Assembly: GCA_013822345.1 (NCBI GenBank)
Contig: PNKH01000002.1
Span: 91,860 to 155,859, forward strand
Length of the DNA stretch: 64,000 bases
Direction: 5' to 3'
From: Isosphaera sp.
GTDB lineage: Bacteria; Planctomycetota; Planctomycetia; Gemmatales; Gemmataceae
Part shown: one piece after another, positions 54,042 to 63,055 of the stretch
Numbering within the stretch: the first letter of the stretch is position 1
How the letters are laid out: each line of letters begins with the position of its first letter
The notes under the pieces: generated by a model
What the model was told of the DNA's origin: nothing
Database searches by the model: none
What the model saw: the letters and a program-made list of their open reading frames with translations, nothing else
Made by a program: the position numbers and the translations under genes

Positions 54042-54331
54042 TCCAAGTCAACCCGCACCCCGACGGGGCGACCGTCGCCTTGCGGGTGCAGCCGAAGGCG
54101 AGGCGGGCCGCGGTGCTCGGCGAGCAGGCCGGGGCGCTGAAGGTCGCCGTCACCGCCCCGCCGGAGGACGGCAAGGCGAACGACGCCGTCATCGACCTGC
54201 TCCGCGTGACGTTCAAGCTCCCGCGGTCGCGGCTCGAACTGCTCAGCGGGCACACCAGCCGGAACAAGGTGCTGCTCGTCCGCGGAGTCACACCCGAGGA
54301 ACTGCGAGCGGCGGTCGAGACGGGTTTGTAG
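54038..54331 (+). CDS. DUF167 (YggU) family protein
   Basis: 97 residues from GTG 54038 inside the yggS stop. VALRVQPKARRAAVLGEQAG, then LKVAVTAPPEDGKANDAVID and LELLSGHTSRNKVLLVRGV, match YggU/DUF167 over the full length. The function is unknown; it commonly follows yggS. Its last 44 bases overlap the end of the flippase gene on the other strand. Confidence 0.92.
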   Translation: MIQVNPHPDGATVALRVQPKARRAAVLGEQAGALKVAVTAPPEDGKANDAVIDLLRVTFKLPRSRLELLSGHTSRNKVLLVRGVTPEELRAAVETGL

Positions 54332-55838
54332 GGCACGCACCGCGTGCCGGGCGGGCGGCGCGGCACGTGGTGCGTGCCCTACAAGAGACGGCCTCGATCG
54401 CCGCGACGACGACCGCGAACGGCACCAGGCCCGCCGCGATCCCCGACGCGATACCGACCCACGTCGCCTCCGCCGAGGTCGCGGCCCACACGGCCGCCGG
54501 GACGCACGCCGCGGCCAGCGGCTTCAGCCAACTCGCCGCCAGGTAGCGGACGGCACCCAGGTCCAGCACCCGGCAGGCGTACCCGATCACGAAGAGGCAG
54601 AACAGCACGTTCGGCACCGCCACCGCGACCGCCACGCCCTCCAGCCCGAACGGCCCGACCAGCACCAGGCTCAGCCCGAGGTTCAGCCCGGCTTCGACCA
54701 GCGCCAGCCGGGCGAACAGCCGCAGCCGCCCCATCCCGTACAAGATGCGGGACGCGACCGACTGCGCCACCCCGACCGTCAGCGTCGCCGACAGGACCGC
54801 CGTCGCCGGGAAGCACAGGTCCGCGTACCCGGCACCGACCCACCGGTCGAGGAACGGCCGGCCGAGGAACAGCAGCCCGAGGTGGATCGGCAGCACCAGG
54901 TACAGCACCCACCGGGTGCCGTCGAGGAGCACCCGCCGCACCCCGTCGAGGTCCCCGCCGGCCTCCCGCTCGCTCACCGCCGGGGTGAGCGTCGTCGTCG
55001 CCGACCGCAACAGGTTCTTCGCCATCTCCACCAGCCGGAGGGCGACCGCGTAGTGGGCGGCCGCCGCGACCGCCAGGAACCCGCCGGCCACGATCGCCCC
55101 GGTCTGCACGGTCACCCGGCCGGCGAGCATCGCCAGGAAGGCGTCGGCACTGTACCCCCGCACCCGCCGCAGCGTGTCGCGGTCGACGAGCCGCCGCGAC
55201 ACCCGCAGGCCCGGCAGGAACCGGAACGCGAGCGCCGCCATCGCCGCGTGCTCCAGCAGGTTCGTGACCGTGAACACGACCGCGAGCGACCACAGCCCGG
55301 GTCTCGTCTCCGTGACGTAGACGATCCCGCCGACCCGCACCCCGAGGAACAGGAGCCGTACGGCGCTCTTCGCCGCGAACCGCTGGAGCCCGTCGAGGAT
55401 CGTCGGGAAGACGCTGAGCGGGAGCGTGACGGCGAGGTTCGCCAGCATCAGCAGCATGAACGCGGACACGTCGCCCGGCTCGCCGAGCTTCCGCTCCAGG
55501 CCCGGGGCGACGAGCGGGACGAGCGCCGCCCCGAGCACCAGCACGCACCCGGCGGCGGCCACGAACACCGCCAGGCACGCCGACACGAGCCGGTTCAACT
55601 CGTCGCGCTCGCCGGTCGCGTGGAACCGGGCGACGAACCGGACCAGGCAGGCGGCGACGCCGAGGTCGAACAGGGTGAAGTACGCGAGGACGGACTCGAC
55701 GACGCACCAGACGCCGTACCGGGCGTCGCCGAGGCTGCGGATCAGGTACGGGGCGAGGAAGAAGCTGACCAGAAGGGTGGCCGCGAACGCCGCCCAGTTG
55801 GTGGCGGCCCCGACGACGAGCGAGCGGTTGGCGGGCAT
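54288..55838 (-). CDS. Oligosaccharide flippase, MOP superfamily
   Basis: 516 residues from ATG 55838. About twelve membrane helices in the MATE/Wzx pattern (NWAAFAATLLVSFFLAPYLI, ACLAVFVAAAGCVLVLGAAL, FMLLMLANLAVTLPLSVFPT, LFLGRPFLDRWVGAGYADLC). It would carry lipid-linked sugars across the inner membrane for surface polysaccharide synthesis. The genuine end is about VVVAAIEAVSC; the following 30 residues (ARTTCRAARPARGACP...) are a palindromic element plus antisense DUF167 sequence and are probably a read-through tail. Glycosyltransferases are not adjacent. Confidence 0.82.
   Translation of the reverse strand: MPANRSLVVGAATNWAAFAATLLVSFFLAPYLIRSLGDARYGVWCVVESVLAYFTLFDLGVAACLVRFVARFHATGERDELNRLVSACLAVFVAAAGCVLVLGAALVPLVAPGLERKLGEPGDVSAFMLLMLANLAVTLPLSVFPTILDGLQRFAAKSAVRLLFLGVRVGGIVYVTETRPGLWSLAVVFTVTNLLEHAAMAALAFRFLPGLRVSRRLVDRDTLRRVRGYSADAFLAMLAGRVTVQTGAIVAGGFLAVAAAAHYAVALRLVEMAKNLLRSATTTLTPAVSEREAGGDLDGVRRVLLDGTRWVLYLVLPIHLGLLFLGRPFLDRWVGAGYADLCFPATAVLSATLTVGVAQSVASRILYGMGRLRLFARLALVEAGLNLGLSLVLVGPFGLEGVAVAVAVPNVLFCLFVIGYACRVLDLGAVRYLAASWLKPLAAACVPAAVWAATSAEATWVGIASGIAAGLVPFAVVVAAIEAVSCRARTTCRAARPARGACPTNPSRPPLAVPRV
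54326..54384. repeat. Palindromic element at the flippase 3' end
   Basis: Arms 54326-54349 and 54361-54384, 24 bases with one mismatch (TTGTAGGGCACGCACCGCGT start). It overlaps the DUF167 stop and is translated as part of the flippase tail on the other strand. Confidence 0.85.
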
Positions 55839-55868
55839 GGGTGAACGTCCGTGTTCGGGTCGGATGTG

Positions 55869-55945
55869 CCGGGCGAACCGCGACCGTCAGGGAGCGGGTG
55901 TCTTTCTCCCCGACACCCGCTCCCTGACGGTCGCGGTTCGCCCGG
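55869..55945. repeat. Palindromic element, 34-bp perfect arms
   Basis: Arms 55869-55902 and 55912-55945 are exact reverse complements with a 9-base loop, between recA and the flippase gene. It shares words with family H (GGCGAACC, CGTCAG). Confidence 0.92.
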
Positions 55946-55949
55946 TCGG

Positions 55950-57089
55950 TCACTCGCTGGCCTTGCCGCGCTTCTTCTTCGCCGGCGTCGTCCCGACCTC
56001 CTCGCCCAGCGCGGCCAACTCCGCCGCGGCCTCGGCCTCCTCCTTCGCGGCCGCCTCCAACTCCGCCGCCTCGGCCGGCTTCGGCTTCCGCTTCTCCAGG
56101 ATCGCGGCCGCCAGCTCCTCCCGCACCGCGGCGTTCTCCCGCAGGAACTGCACCGCGTTCGCCTCCCCGTGCCCGATCTGCTGGCCCTTGTAGTTGAACC
56201 GCGCCCCGCTCCCCTTCTCCACCAGCTCGTCCTCGATCGCCAGCTTCAAGAGGTCGCCCTCGTAGTTGATCCCCCGGTCGTGCAGGATCTCGAACTCGGC
56301 GTTCCGGAACGGCGGGGCGATCTTGTTCTTCACCACCCGCACCCGGGTCTCCGCCCCGATCGTCTCGTCCCCGTCCTTCACGTGCGTCACCCGCTTCACC
56401 TCCATCCGCACACTGGCGTAGAACTTCAGCGCCAGCCCGCCGGTGGTGGTGTTCGGGTCCCCGTACATCACCCCGATCTTCTGCCGGATCTGGTTGATGA
56501 ACAGCAGGCACGTCTTGCTCTTGTTCACCGTCGGGGTCAGGATCCGCATCGCCTGGCTCATCAGCCGGGCCTGCAGCCCGACCTTGGTGTCCCCGATCTC
56601 GCTGTCCTGGATCTCGTTCTTCGGCACCAGGGCGGCGACCGAGTCGACGACGATCAGGTCCACCGCCCCGGACTTGATGAGCATTTCCGCGATCCGCAAC
56701 CCCTCCTCCCCGTACCCCGGCTGGGACACCAGCAAGTCGTTCAGGTTCACCCCGATCCGCTTCGCCCAGGTCGGGTCCAGGGCGTGCTCGGCGTCGATGA
56801 ACGCGGCCGTCCCGCCCTGCTTCTGCACCTGGGCGACGGCGTGCAGGGCGACCGTCGTCTTCCCGCTCGCCTCCGCCCCGTAGATCTCCACCACCCGGCC
56901 GCGCGGCAGCCCCTTCCCGCCGAGGGCCAGGTCGAGCGACAGCGACCCGGTCGAGATCCCCTCGATGTCGTCGACGTTGATGTCGCCGAGCGACATGATC
57001 GCGCCCTTCCCGAACTCCTTCTCGATCGCCGCCAGCGCCGTCTTCAGCTCCTTCGCGTCCTTCGCGTCCTTGGTGTCCTTCTCCGCCAT
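55950..57089 (-). CDS. recA: Recombinase RecA
   Basis: 379 residues from ATG 57089 (AAGGGG upstream). Walker A reads GAEASGKTT (71-79) where most RecA have [29 protein letters not shown], the [15 protein letters not shown]alker B and [20 protein letters not shown] are standard. The C-terminal tail is long, acidic and Ala/Glu/Lys-rich, ending KKKRGKASE. It would act on single-stranded DNA in repair and also drives recombination between direct repeats such as those around vapD. It stands alone, flanked by palindromes on both sides. Confidence 0.96.
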   Translation of the reverse strand: MAEKDTKDAKDAKELKTALAAIEKEFGKGAIMSLGDINVDDIEGISTGSLSLDLALGGKGLPRGRVVEIYGAEASGKTTVALHAVAQVQKQGGTAAFIDAEHALDPTWAKRIGVNLNDLLVSQPGYGEEGLRIAEMLIKSGAVDLIVVDSVAALVPKNEIQDSEIGDTKVGLQARLMSQAMRILTPTVNKSKTCLLFINQIRQKIGVMYGDPNTTTGGLALKFYASVRMEVKRVTHVKDGDETIGAETRVRVVKNKIAPPFRNAEFEILHDRGINYEGDLLKLAIEDELVEKGSGARFNYKGQQIGHGEANAVQFLRENAAVREELAAAILEKRKPKPAEAAELEAAAKEEAEAAAELAALGEEVGTTPAKKKRGKASE

Positions 57090-57229
57090 GGTCGATCCCC
57101 TTCTCGGTTCCCGAGGTGCGTGGTGGTTCCGAACGCGGGTAGGTGAGGGCCGGAACCGGTGCGGTCGGAACGGGGTGGAGTGTACCCCGGGCGGGCGGTG
57201 CGGGGGAATGTCAGGAGGCGGGAAATGGT

Positions 57230-57289
57230 GAGCCGGGAGCGTGAGCGACCGGAGGGCGCCAACCCTCCGGTCGCTCACGCTCCCGGCTC
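57230..57289. repeat. Palindromic element, family H, 27-bp perfect arms
   Basis: Arms 57230-57256 and 57263-57289 (GAGCCGGGAGCGTGAGCGAC start) with a 6-base loop, between recA and the Omp85 gene. Confidence 0.92.
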
Positions 57290-57301
57290 GCCCGGCGGCC
57301 G

Positions 57302-59692
57302 TCAGTTGTTCGGGCCGCCGAACAGCCCGGCCGAGAAGTTGATCGTCTGCCCGCGGTCGAACGGCCCCTTGTTCAGCGGGAACCCGAAGTCGATGGCCAG
57401 CGGGAGCGGGCCGAGGGCCGCGATGTTCGCCCGGAACCCGAACCCGACCGCCACCCGGTAGTCCCGGATCGACACCCGCCGCTCCACCGTCCCGTGGTCC
57501 GCGAACACGACCGCGTGGAACTTGTCCCGGGCGTCGATCGGGATCTGGTACTCGACCGAGTTCAGGAACGCGAACGTCCCGCCCACCGCCAGCCCGTTCT
57601 CGAACGGCCCGAGCCCGCGGAACGTGAACCCGCGGAAGCTCCGGATCCCGCCCCCGTAGAACCGCTCGAACACCGGGGCGTTCGCCCCGGCCACCGACAC
57701 CTGGGTCCGCAGCCCCAGGACGTGCCGCCCGCTCCCGTCCTCCCGGGCCAGGTACTTCGACGACAGGAACTGGGTGTACTCCAGCGTCCCGACCGGGAAC
57801 GTGTAGCTCCCGAGCACCTGCTCGAACGCCAGGTCGAGCACGCTCCCGCGGGTCGGGTACAGGTACGAGTCCCGGGTGTCCCGGGTCACCCCCGGCCGCA
57901 GCCCGACCAGGAAGTGGTTCCCGACGTCGTCGGTGATGGCCGGGGTGGCGAACCCGGGCACGTCCCCGATCTTCACCCCCTCCACCCGCGTCCCGACCGA
58001 CGCCCGCCAGATCGGGTCGAGCCGCCGGTCCAGGGTGAACCGCCCGCCGTACCGGTCCTCGTTGTACTCCGCGAACGACCGGTTGTAGTAGAACCCGGAC
58101 ACGGTCAGCCCGAACGGCGTGTCGAACAGGTACGGCTCCCGCAGGGTGGCCGAGTACCGCTGGAACTGGGTGCCGGGGGCGGCCTCCAGCCGGAACTCCT
58201 GCCCGCCCCCGCGAAACGCCCGCCCGGCCCGGATGTTCTCCAGCGTCGGCAGCCGGAACAGGTCGAAGTTCCGCTCGTTCAGGGTGAAGTTGCCGGTGAT
58301 CCCGGCGTCGGTGTTGAAGCTCGCCCCGAACTGGAACTGCCCGGTCCGGGTCTCCTGGACCGTCACCCGGATGTCCTTGAACGCGCTATCGAACTCGTTC
58401 GGCAGGACCTCCACCGTCGGCGGGTTCTCCGGGTCGAAGATGCCGAGCCGGGCGAGCCGCATCCGGGCCTCGTCCAGCTTGTTGTACGGCAGGACCTGGC
58501 CGGGCCGGAAGTCGTCCGTCAACTGGTTCAGGATGACCCGGTCGCGGGTGATGTTGTTCCCCTCGATGACGAGCCGCCCGACCCGGTCCGCAGTCCCGCG
58601 GTCGCCGACCACCTCGTAGTGCACCTGGACCAGGTCCGGGTGGTCCGGGACGGCGTACCGGTGCTCGACCGTGGTCACCCTGTGCCCGCGGCCGCCGTAG
58701 TAGTCGTCGATCCGGAACTTGTTCGCCTCCGACTCCCGCCGGCCGTACCGCTGCCCCGGCTTCAGCCCGTCGGTCAGCGGCTGCAGCTTCGCCGCCGGGA
58801 ACGACCTCGCCCCGTCGATCTGCACCCCGCCGACCTTGTACTGCCGGCCCTCGGCGACGTGGTACACGACCCGCACCTCGCCGACCGCGGCCGTCTGCAC
58901 CACCTCGGGGGTGACCCGGATGTCGAGGAACCCGAGGTTCTCGTAGTAGTCGGCCAGCCGCTGCCGGTCGGCCTCCAGGGAGGCCGGGTTGAACGTCCCG
59001 CCGATCAGCCCGAGGAACGAGGTCTTGGTCACCAGCTGGGCCCGGAGGCGGGCGACGCTGGCGTGGTCCGGGCCGCGGAAGTCGACCCCGACGACCTTCA
59101 CCTTCGGCCCCTCGACCACCCGGTAGACGACCCGGGTGTCGGTCGGCTTCCTCCCCTCGGCCAGCTCGACGGTGGCGTAGTACCGGCCGTCCGCCTGGTA
59201 CCGCTGGAGGATGGCGACCCGGCCGAGCTCGTTGGCGACCGGGTTCATCGGCTCGCCCTTGCGGACCCCGGACAGGGTCTGCAGGTCGCTGAGGCGGACG
59301 TGCTCGGCCCCGAGGAACTGGAGGTCCTCGACCACCCCGGTCAGCTCGGTCACGAACACCAGCACCTTGACCCGCCCGTCCGGCTCGACCACGGTCTTGA
59401 TCTGCACCCCGCCGGGGGCGAACCACTTGGTGGCGTGGAGCCGGCGGACGTCCTCCTGGGCGGTCGCCTCCTCGTACCGGGCCCCGGCCCGGGTGTGCAT
59501 GACCTGGCGGATCTGGTTCGGCGGGTGGACGGCCCGGCCGGCGGTGACCGGGACGACCTCGGACACGACGCGGCCGCTCGGGTTGTCGTCGGCGGCGGCC
59601 CGGCCGGCCCACCCGAGCCACGCGGCCACGACCCCGGCCGCGACGGCGGCCAGGGGGAGGAGCGGGCGGCGGAACAGGCGGCAGGCGGTCAT
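57302..59692 (-). CDS. Omp85/BamA-family outer-membrane protein
   Basis: 796 residues from ATG 59692, signal peptide [25 protein letters not shown] domains follow ([60 protein letters not shown]), then the barrel from about residue 440 with the conserved [14 protein letters not shown] motif (VRGF/Y type) and ends in an aromatic-rich final strand. It would fold or insert outer-membrane proteins such as the BBP7-like barrel. It could be BamA itself or a specialised Omp85; no bamB-E or skp gene is nearby. Confidence 0.88.
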   Translation of the reverse strand: MTACRLFRRPLLPLAAVAAGVVAAWLGWAGRAAADDNPSGRVVSEVVPVTAGRAVHPPNQIRQVMHTRAGARYEEATAQEDVRRLHATKWFAPGGVQIKTVVEPDGRVKVLVFVTELTGVVEDLQFLGAEHVRLSDLQTLSGVRKGEPMNPVANELGRVAILQRYQADGRYYATVELAEGRKPTDTRVVYRVVEGPKVKVVGVDFRGPDHASVARLRAQLVTKTSFLGLIGGTFNPASLEADRQRLADYYENLGFLDIRVTPEVVQTAAVGEVRVVYHVAEGRQYKVGGVQIDGARSFPAAKLQPLTDGLKPGQRYGRRESEANKFRIDDYYGGRGHRVTTVEHRYAVPDHPDLVQVHYEVVGDRGTADRVGRLVIEGNNITRDRVILNQLTDDFRPGQVLPYNKLDEARMRLARLGIFDPENPPTVEVLPNEFDSAFKDIRVTVQETRTGQFQFGASFNTDAGITGNFTLNERNFDLFRLPTLENIRAGRAFRGGGQEFRLEAAPGTQFQRYSATLREPYLFDTPFGLTVSGFYYNRSFAEYNEDRYGGRFTLDRRLDPIWRASVGTRVEGVKIGDVPGFATPAITDDVGNHFLVGLRPGVTRDTRDSYLYPTRGSVLDLAFEQVLGSYTFPVGTLEYTQFLSSKYLAREDGSGRHVLGLRTQVSVAGANAPVFERFYGGGIRSFRGFTFRGLGPFENGLAVGGTFAFLNSVEYQIPIDARDKFHAVVFADHGTVERRVSIRDYRVAVGFGFRANIAALGPLPLAIDFGFPLNKGPFDRGQTINFSAGLFGGPNN

Positions 59693-59804
59693 CGGGCGTC
59701 CCCCGGGTCCCGGAGCGGCGTGCGGCGAGGTCTCGGCGTGCGTCCCCGGGCGATACCCCGGGCGGGAAATGGTGTCAAGATCGCGGCCGCCGGTGCCGAC
59801 GGGT

Positions 59805-59846
59805 GCCGCCGCTTGCGGCGTCGCGGGCAATGCCGCAAGCGGCGGC
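59805..59846. repeat. Palindromic element, 15-bp perfect arms
   Basis: GCCGCCGCTTGCGGC (59805-59819) and its reverse complement (59832-59846), between the Omp85 and GTPase genes, six bases from the GTPase stop. Confidence 0.75.
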
Positions 59847-59851
59847 GCGGG

Positions 59852-61420
59852 TCACTTCTTCTTGAACAGGTTGCCCAGAGCCCCGAGGGCGACCTGGGCG
59901 ACGTTCCCGATCTGGTCAATCACCTTCCCGACGGGCCGCTCCGACCCGGCCGCCTCGAACGCCCGCAACACCGACGACCCGCGGGCGTGGTCCAGGTGCG
60001 CCGCGACCGCCGGCACCAGGCCGTCCCCCACCCCCCACGTCTCGCCCTCCCGAGCACACACCGGCACCACGTCCGTCACCCGCCCGCCGACCTGCTCGCG
60101 GACCGCGGCGACGCACTCGCGGATGTTCGCCTCCTTCGGCCGGGTCCCCGCCTTCCAGTCGTACGGCGGCGCCCACTCGGCCTTCGGGCTGAGCAGGTCG
60201 ACCTGGTTCACCACCGCCACGACCGGCGGCAACTTCAGGTGCGGCTTCCCGCCGAACCACTCCCTCAGCCGGTCGAGCAGGTCCACGTCGGCCTGCCGGC
60301 CGGGGACGGTCGCCGGGGTGACGAGGAGGATCAGGTCGGCGTCCCGGGACGCCTCGACCGCGGCGGCGAACTCCTTCTCGTCGGCCCCGGCCTGGCCGTA
60401 CCCGCTGGTGTCGAGCAGGCTGACCGGCTGGCCGCCGGGGAGGACGAGGTCGTACCGGGTGCCGCCGGCCACCGGGAGGCGGTCGACGGCCGCCGCTTGC
60501 CGGCCGAGCAGCGCGTTCACCGTGCTCGATTTCCCCGCCTTCACCGGCCCGAGCACGGCGATCGTGATCGGCTTCGGGGTCGCCGACGCTCCCGGCTCGC
60601 CAACACCCGGCGAGCCGGGAGCGTCAGCGACCGGAGTGTTTTCTCCCGCGGGCGGCACGTCATGCTGGGCGAGGATCTCGCGGTACCGCTTCACCCCGAC
60701 CTTCAGCCGCCCGCTGTTCAGCTCGATCAGGTACCGCCCGAACTGGTGGATGAAGGCGGTGTGGAACCAGAGCAGGAGGTTGCTCTGGATGCGGTCCATC
60801 AGGGTGCCGAGGCCGCCGCGGGAGGCGAGGTACCGCAGTCCGGTGGAGATCGGGTCGAACACCGCCGCCCCGGCCCAGTACACGTCCTGCGTCGACTTGT
60901 ACCAGCCGTACGCCTTCTGGGCCCGCTTCGTGTCGCGGATGCGGAGCAGGTGGACCCCGGGGACGTACTTCCGGACCATCCCGTCGAGGTCGGCGGCGGC
61001 CAACTCGACGCAGGCCAGCACCTCCGGCAGGGTGAGGTTGTCGAACGGGTCTTCGGAGTCCGGGTTGTAGACGGCCCCGACCTGGGCGGCGAGGTCGAGG
61101 GCGAGGTCGGTGTAGTGCTTCGCGTTGCTGATCTGGTCGAGGGTGACGGCCTCGAACGACTTCGCCTTGGCGTCGACCTTCTGCCAGGCGGCGGTGTCCC
61201 GGTCGGTCCAGTACCCCGGGGGCGGCGGGGCGGTCGGCGGGAGGCCGCGGCCGCGGGTCCACCGCCACGCGAGGAAGTAGGTCAGCCCGAACACGGCCAG
61301 GAGCGGCCACCACACCCACAGGTATCCGGTGTCCCACAGGTGGTAGCTGCCGACCCCGATCAGCACCAGGAACGGGAGCAAGAACAGGACGGCCAGGAGG
61401 ATCAACCGGGACCGGGTCAT
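59852..61420 (-). CDS. Membrane-anchored GTPase with in-frame palindrome
   Basis: 522 residues from ATG 61420 (AGGAG upstream). Two membrane helices at the start (LILLAVLFLLPFLVLIGVGS and WVWWPLLAVFGLTYFLAW), a helical region to about 255, then a GTPase domain: G1 GPVKAGKSST (291-300), G3 DTSGYG and G4 NQVD. Between the helical part and the GTPase, residues about 262-281 (VADAPGSPGVGEPGASATP) are a palindromic element read in frame and may only act as a linker. It is paired with another GTPase gene upstream on the same strand. It may act in membrane remodelling or stress control; the role is unknown. Confidence 0.85.
   Translation of the reverse strand: MTRSRLILLAVLFLLPFLVLIGVGSYHLWDTGYLWVWWPLLAVFGLTYFLAWRWTRGRGLPPTAPPPPGYWTDRDTAAWQKVDAKAKSFEAVTLDQISNAKHYTDLALDLAAQVGAVYNPDSEDPFDNLTLPEVLACVELAAADLDGMVRKYVPGVHLLRIRDTKRAQKAYGWYKSTQDVYWAGAAVFDPISTGLRYLASRGGLGTLMDRIQSNLLLWFHTAFIHQFGRYLIELNSGRLKVGVKRYREILAQHDVPPAGENTPVADAPGSPGVGEPGASATPKPITIAVLGPVKAGKSSTVNALLGRQAAAVDRLPVAGGTRYDLVLPGGQPVSLLDTSGYGQAGADEKEFAAAVEASRDADLILLVTPATVPGRQADVDLLDRLREWFGGKPHLKLPPVVAVVNQVDLLSPKAEWAPPYDWKAGTRPKEANIRECVAAVREQVGGRVTDVVPVCAREGETWGVGDGLVPAVAAHLDHARGSSVLRAFEAAGSERPVGKVIDQIGNVAQVALGALGNLFKKK
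60579..60631. repeat. Palindromic element, family H, inside a GTPase gene
   Basis: Arms 60579-60601 and 60609-60631, 23 bases with one mismatch and a 7-base loop (AACACCC). In frame it encodes VADAPGSP and GEPGASAT, the same words as the kinase insert. Confidence 0.9.
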
Positions 61421-61447
61421 GGGCGACTCCTGAAGACCACGCGGGCC

Positions 61448-61629
61448 CGCCGGGGGTTGCGCTCCGGCCCGTCCGTGGACGCCGCCGGGGGTTACGCTAC
61501 GCTCCACCCCCGGCTACCGTCGGTCGCCGCTCCGCGGCTGAAGACCCGGGTTGTAGTCCCGGCGGGACGACCGACGGTAGCCGGGGGTGGAGCGAACGGC
61601 CCGCGAGGGCCGGAGCGCAACCCCTGGCG
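61448..61629. repeat. Nested palindromes in the 61421-61681 gap
   Basis: Outer arms 61448-61470 and 61607-61629 (23 bases, one mismatch) enclose inner arms 61500-61526 and 61568-61594 (27 bases exact). Nothing else is seen in this 261-base gap between the two GTPase genes. Confidence 0.85.
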
Positions 61630-61681
61630 GGCGACGACGGAAGACCGGGAGTGCAGCCCCTACCCCCAGCCCGCCCGGCGG

Positions 61682-62917
61682 TCACCGCGCCTCGCCGTCC
61701 TTCTTCCACTTCGTCTCGGCGGCGGCGTACTGCTCCTGGAAGTACGCCTTCAGGGCGGCGGCGTCCGGGACGTGGCCCTCGCACGCCGCCTGGAAGTAGT
61801 AGCAGAGGGCCCGGCCCAGGGCGTAGGTGCTGGCCCCGGCGACCGCCGCCCCGACCGCCGACCCGACCACCGGGATGAACTTCGTCGCCTGCCGGGCCAG
61901 CTGCCGGGACACCAGCCCGACCCCGACCGCCGCCGCGATCTCCTTGTACCGGTCGGCGGTCATCGGCTGGCCGTACAGCCCGGCCAGGTGCCGGGCCATC
62001 CGCGCCTGCACCCCGGGGATCACCAGCAGGTCGACGAACGGCACCGGCACCGCCCCGGCGGTCGCGGCGGTGGTACTGTACCCGAGGATGACCGGCTCGG
62101 CGTGCCGCAGGTGCACGTCCTTCAGCGCGTCGGTCGCCTCCTTCAGCCGCAGGAGCGTCTGGCGGTACGCCCCGGGGAGGACGCGCAGGAGCGTCTGCTT
62201 CAGCTGCTCGCCGCCGTAGTCCGGGTCCGGGAACCCGTCCTCGGGCCGGGTCAGGTCGATCGGGACGAGGGCGTCGTACAGCCCGGCGAACGCCCGGGCG
62301 TGCTCGTCGATCGACCGGCGGAGGTCGTCCGGAACGGGGGTCGGGAGTCCGGAGTCAGGAGTCGGGGAAGAACCGGCCGGGTCTTGCCGACTCCCGACCC
62401 CCGACTCCTGACCCCAGGGGTACGGGACCGGGTGCGGCTGGCGCGGGGTGGCCTCGTGGAGGGTGGTGACGCACAGGACGACCGGGCGCGACGGGTTGGC
62501 CCGGCGGGCCGGCTCCAGGACCGCCCGGACGTTCCCCTGGGCCAGGTCGGTCGCCTTGGCGGTGACCACGACGACGTGGGCCTGGGGGTCGAGGGCGGCG
62601 AGGTCGGCGGCCGGGTCGTACCCCGGCTCGTCGAGCCCGCGGGTGTCGAGGAAGGAGAGGAGCGGGGCGTCGGGGGTGGGGAACTCGAACCGGCGGGTGG
62701 TGCGGGTGGTCGGGCGGAACCCGGCCCCGATGACCGCGTCGTTGGCCCCGGTCAGGAAGCGGATGATCGACGTCTTCCCGGACTGCGTCTTGCCGAGCAG
62801 CCAGAACACCGGGGCCGGGGTTTTGGCCCGGAGGGCGCGGAGGGTGGCGTCCAGGTCCGGCGGGCGGTCCGACCCGCCGCCGAACATCCGCCGGATGGTG
62901 CCGAGCAGCCGACTCAT
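61682..62917 (-). CDS. GTPase with membrane C-terminus (YcjF/DUF697-like)
   Basis: 411 residues from ATG 62917. G1 GKTQSGKTS (42-50), G3 DTRG (91-94) and G4-like VTTLHE. Residues about 169-196 (GQESGVGSRQDPAGSSPTPD) are a heptad palindrome read in frame. The C-terminal half carries hydrophobic helices (KFIPVVGSAVGAAVAGASTY) of the DUF697/YcjF kind, which associate with the membrane. Same strand and same general design as the next gene, so the pair may form a hetero-oligomer. Confidence 0.82.
   Translation of the reverse strand: MSRLLGTIRRMFGGGSDRPPDLDATLRALRAKTPAPVFWLLGKTQSGKTSIIRFLTGANDAVIGAGFRPTTRTTRRFEFPTPDAPLLSFLDTRGLDEPGYDPAADLAALDPQAHVVVVTAKATDLAQGNVRAVLEPARRANPSRPVVLCVTTLHEATPRQPHPVPYPWGQESGVGSRQDPAGSSPTPDSGLPTPVPDDLRRSIDEHARAFAGLYDALVPIDLTRPEDGFPDPDYGGEQLKQTLLRVLPGAYRQTLLRLKEATDALKDVHLRHAEPVILGYSTTAATAGAVPVPFVDLLVIPGVQARMARHLAGLYGQPMTADRYKEIAAAVGVGLVSRQLARQATKFIPVVGSAVGAAVAGASTYALGRALCYYFQAACEGHVPDAAALKAYFQEQYAAAETKWKKDGEAR
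62337..62415. repeat. Heptad palindrome, family A, inside a GTPase gene
   Basis: Left arm 62337-62366 and right arm 62388-62415 are runs of GGAGTC heptads in opposite orientation, as at 1038-1195. In frame with the GTPase over 28 residues. Confidence 0.88.
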
Positions 62918-63055
62918 GCCCGTCCCCCCGGGTCGCCCACCGTTCACCGGACGCCCCGGGCCGGGCGGCTCGCCCGCGGGTCGGGGTTGACCCAGTCCCG
63001 CACCGCGGGTATGCGGGCCCTCATCCTACCCCGGTCCCCGGTGCGGGGCGCGTCC

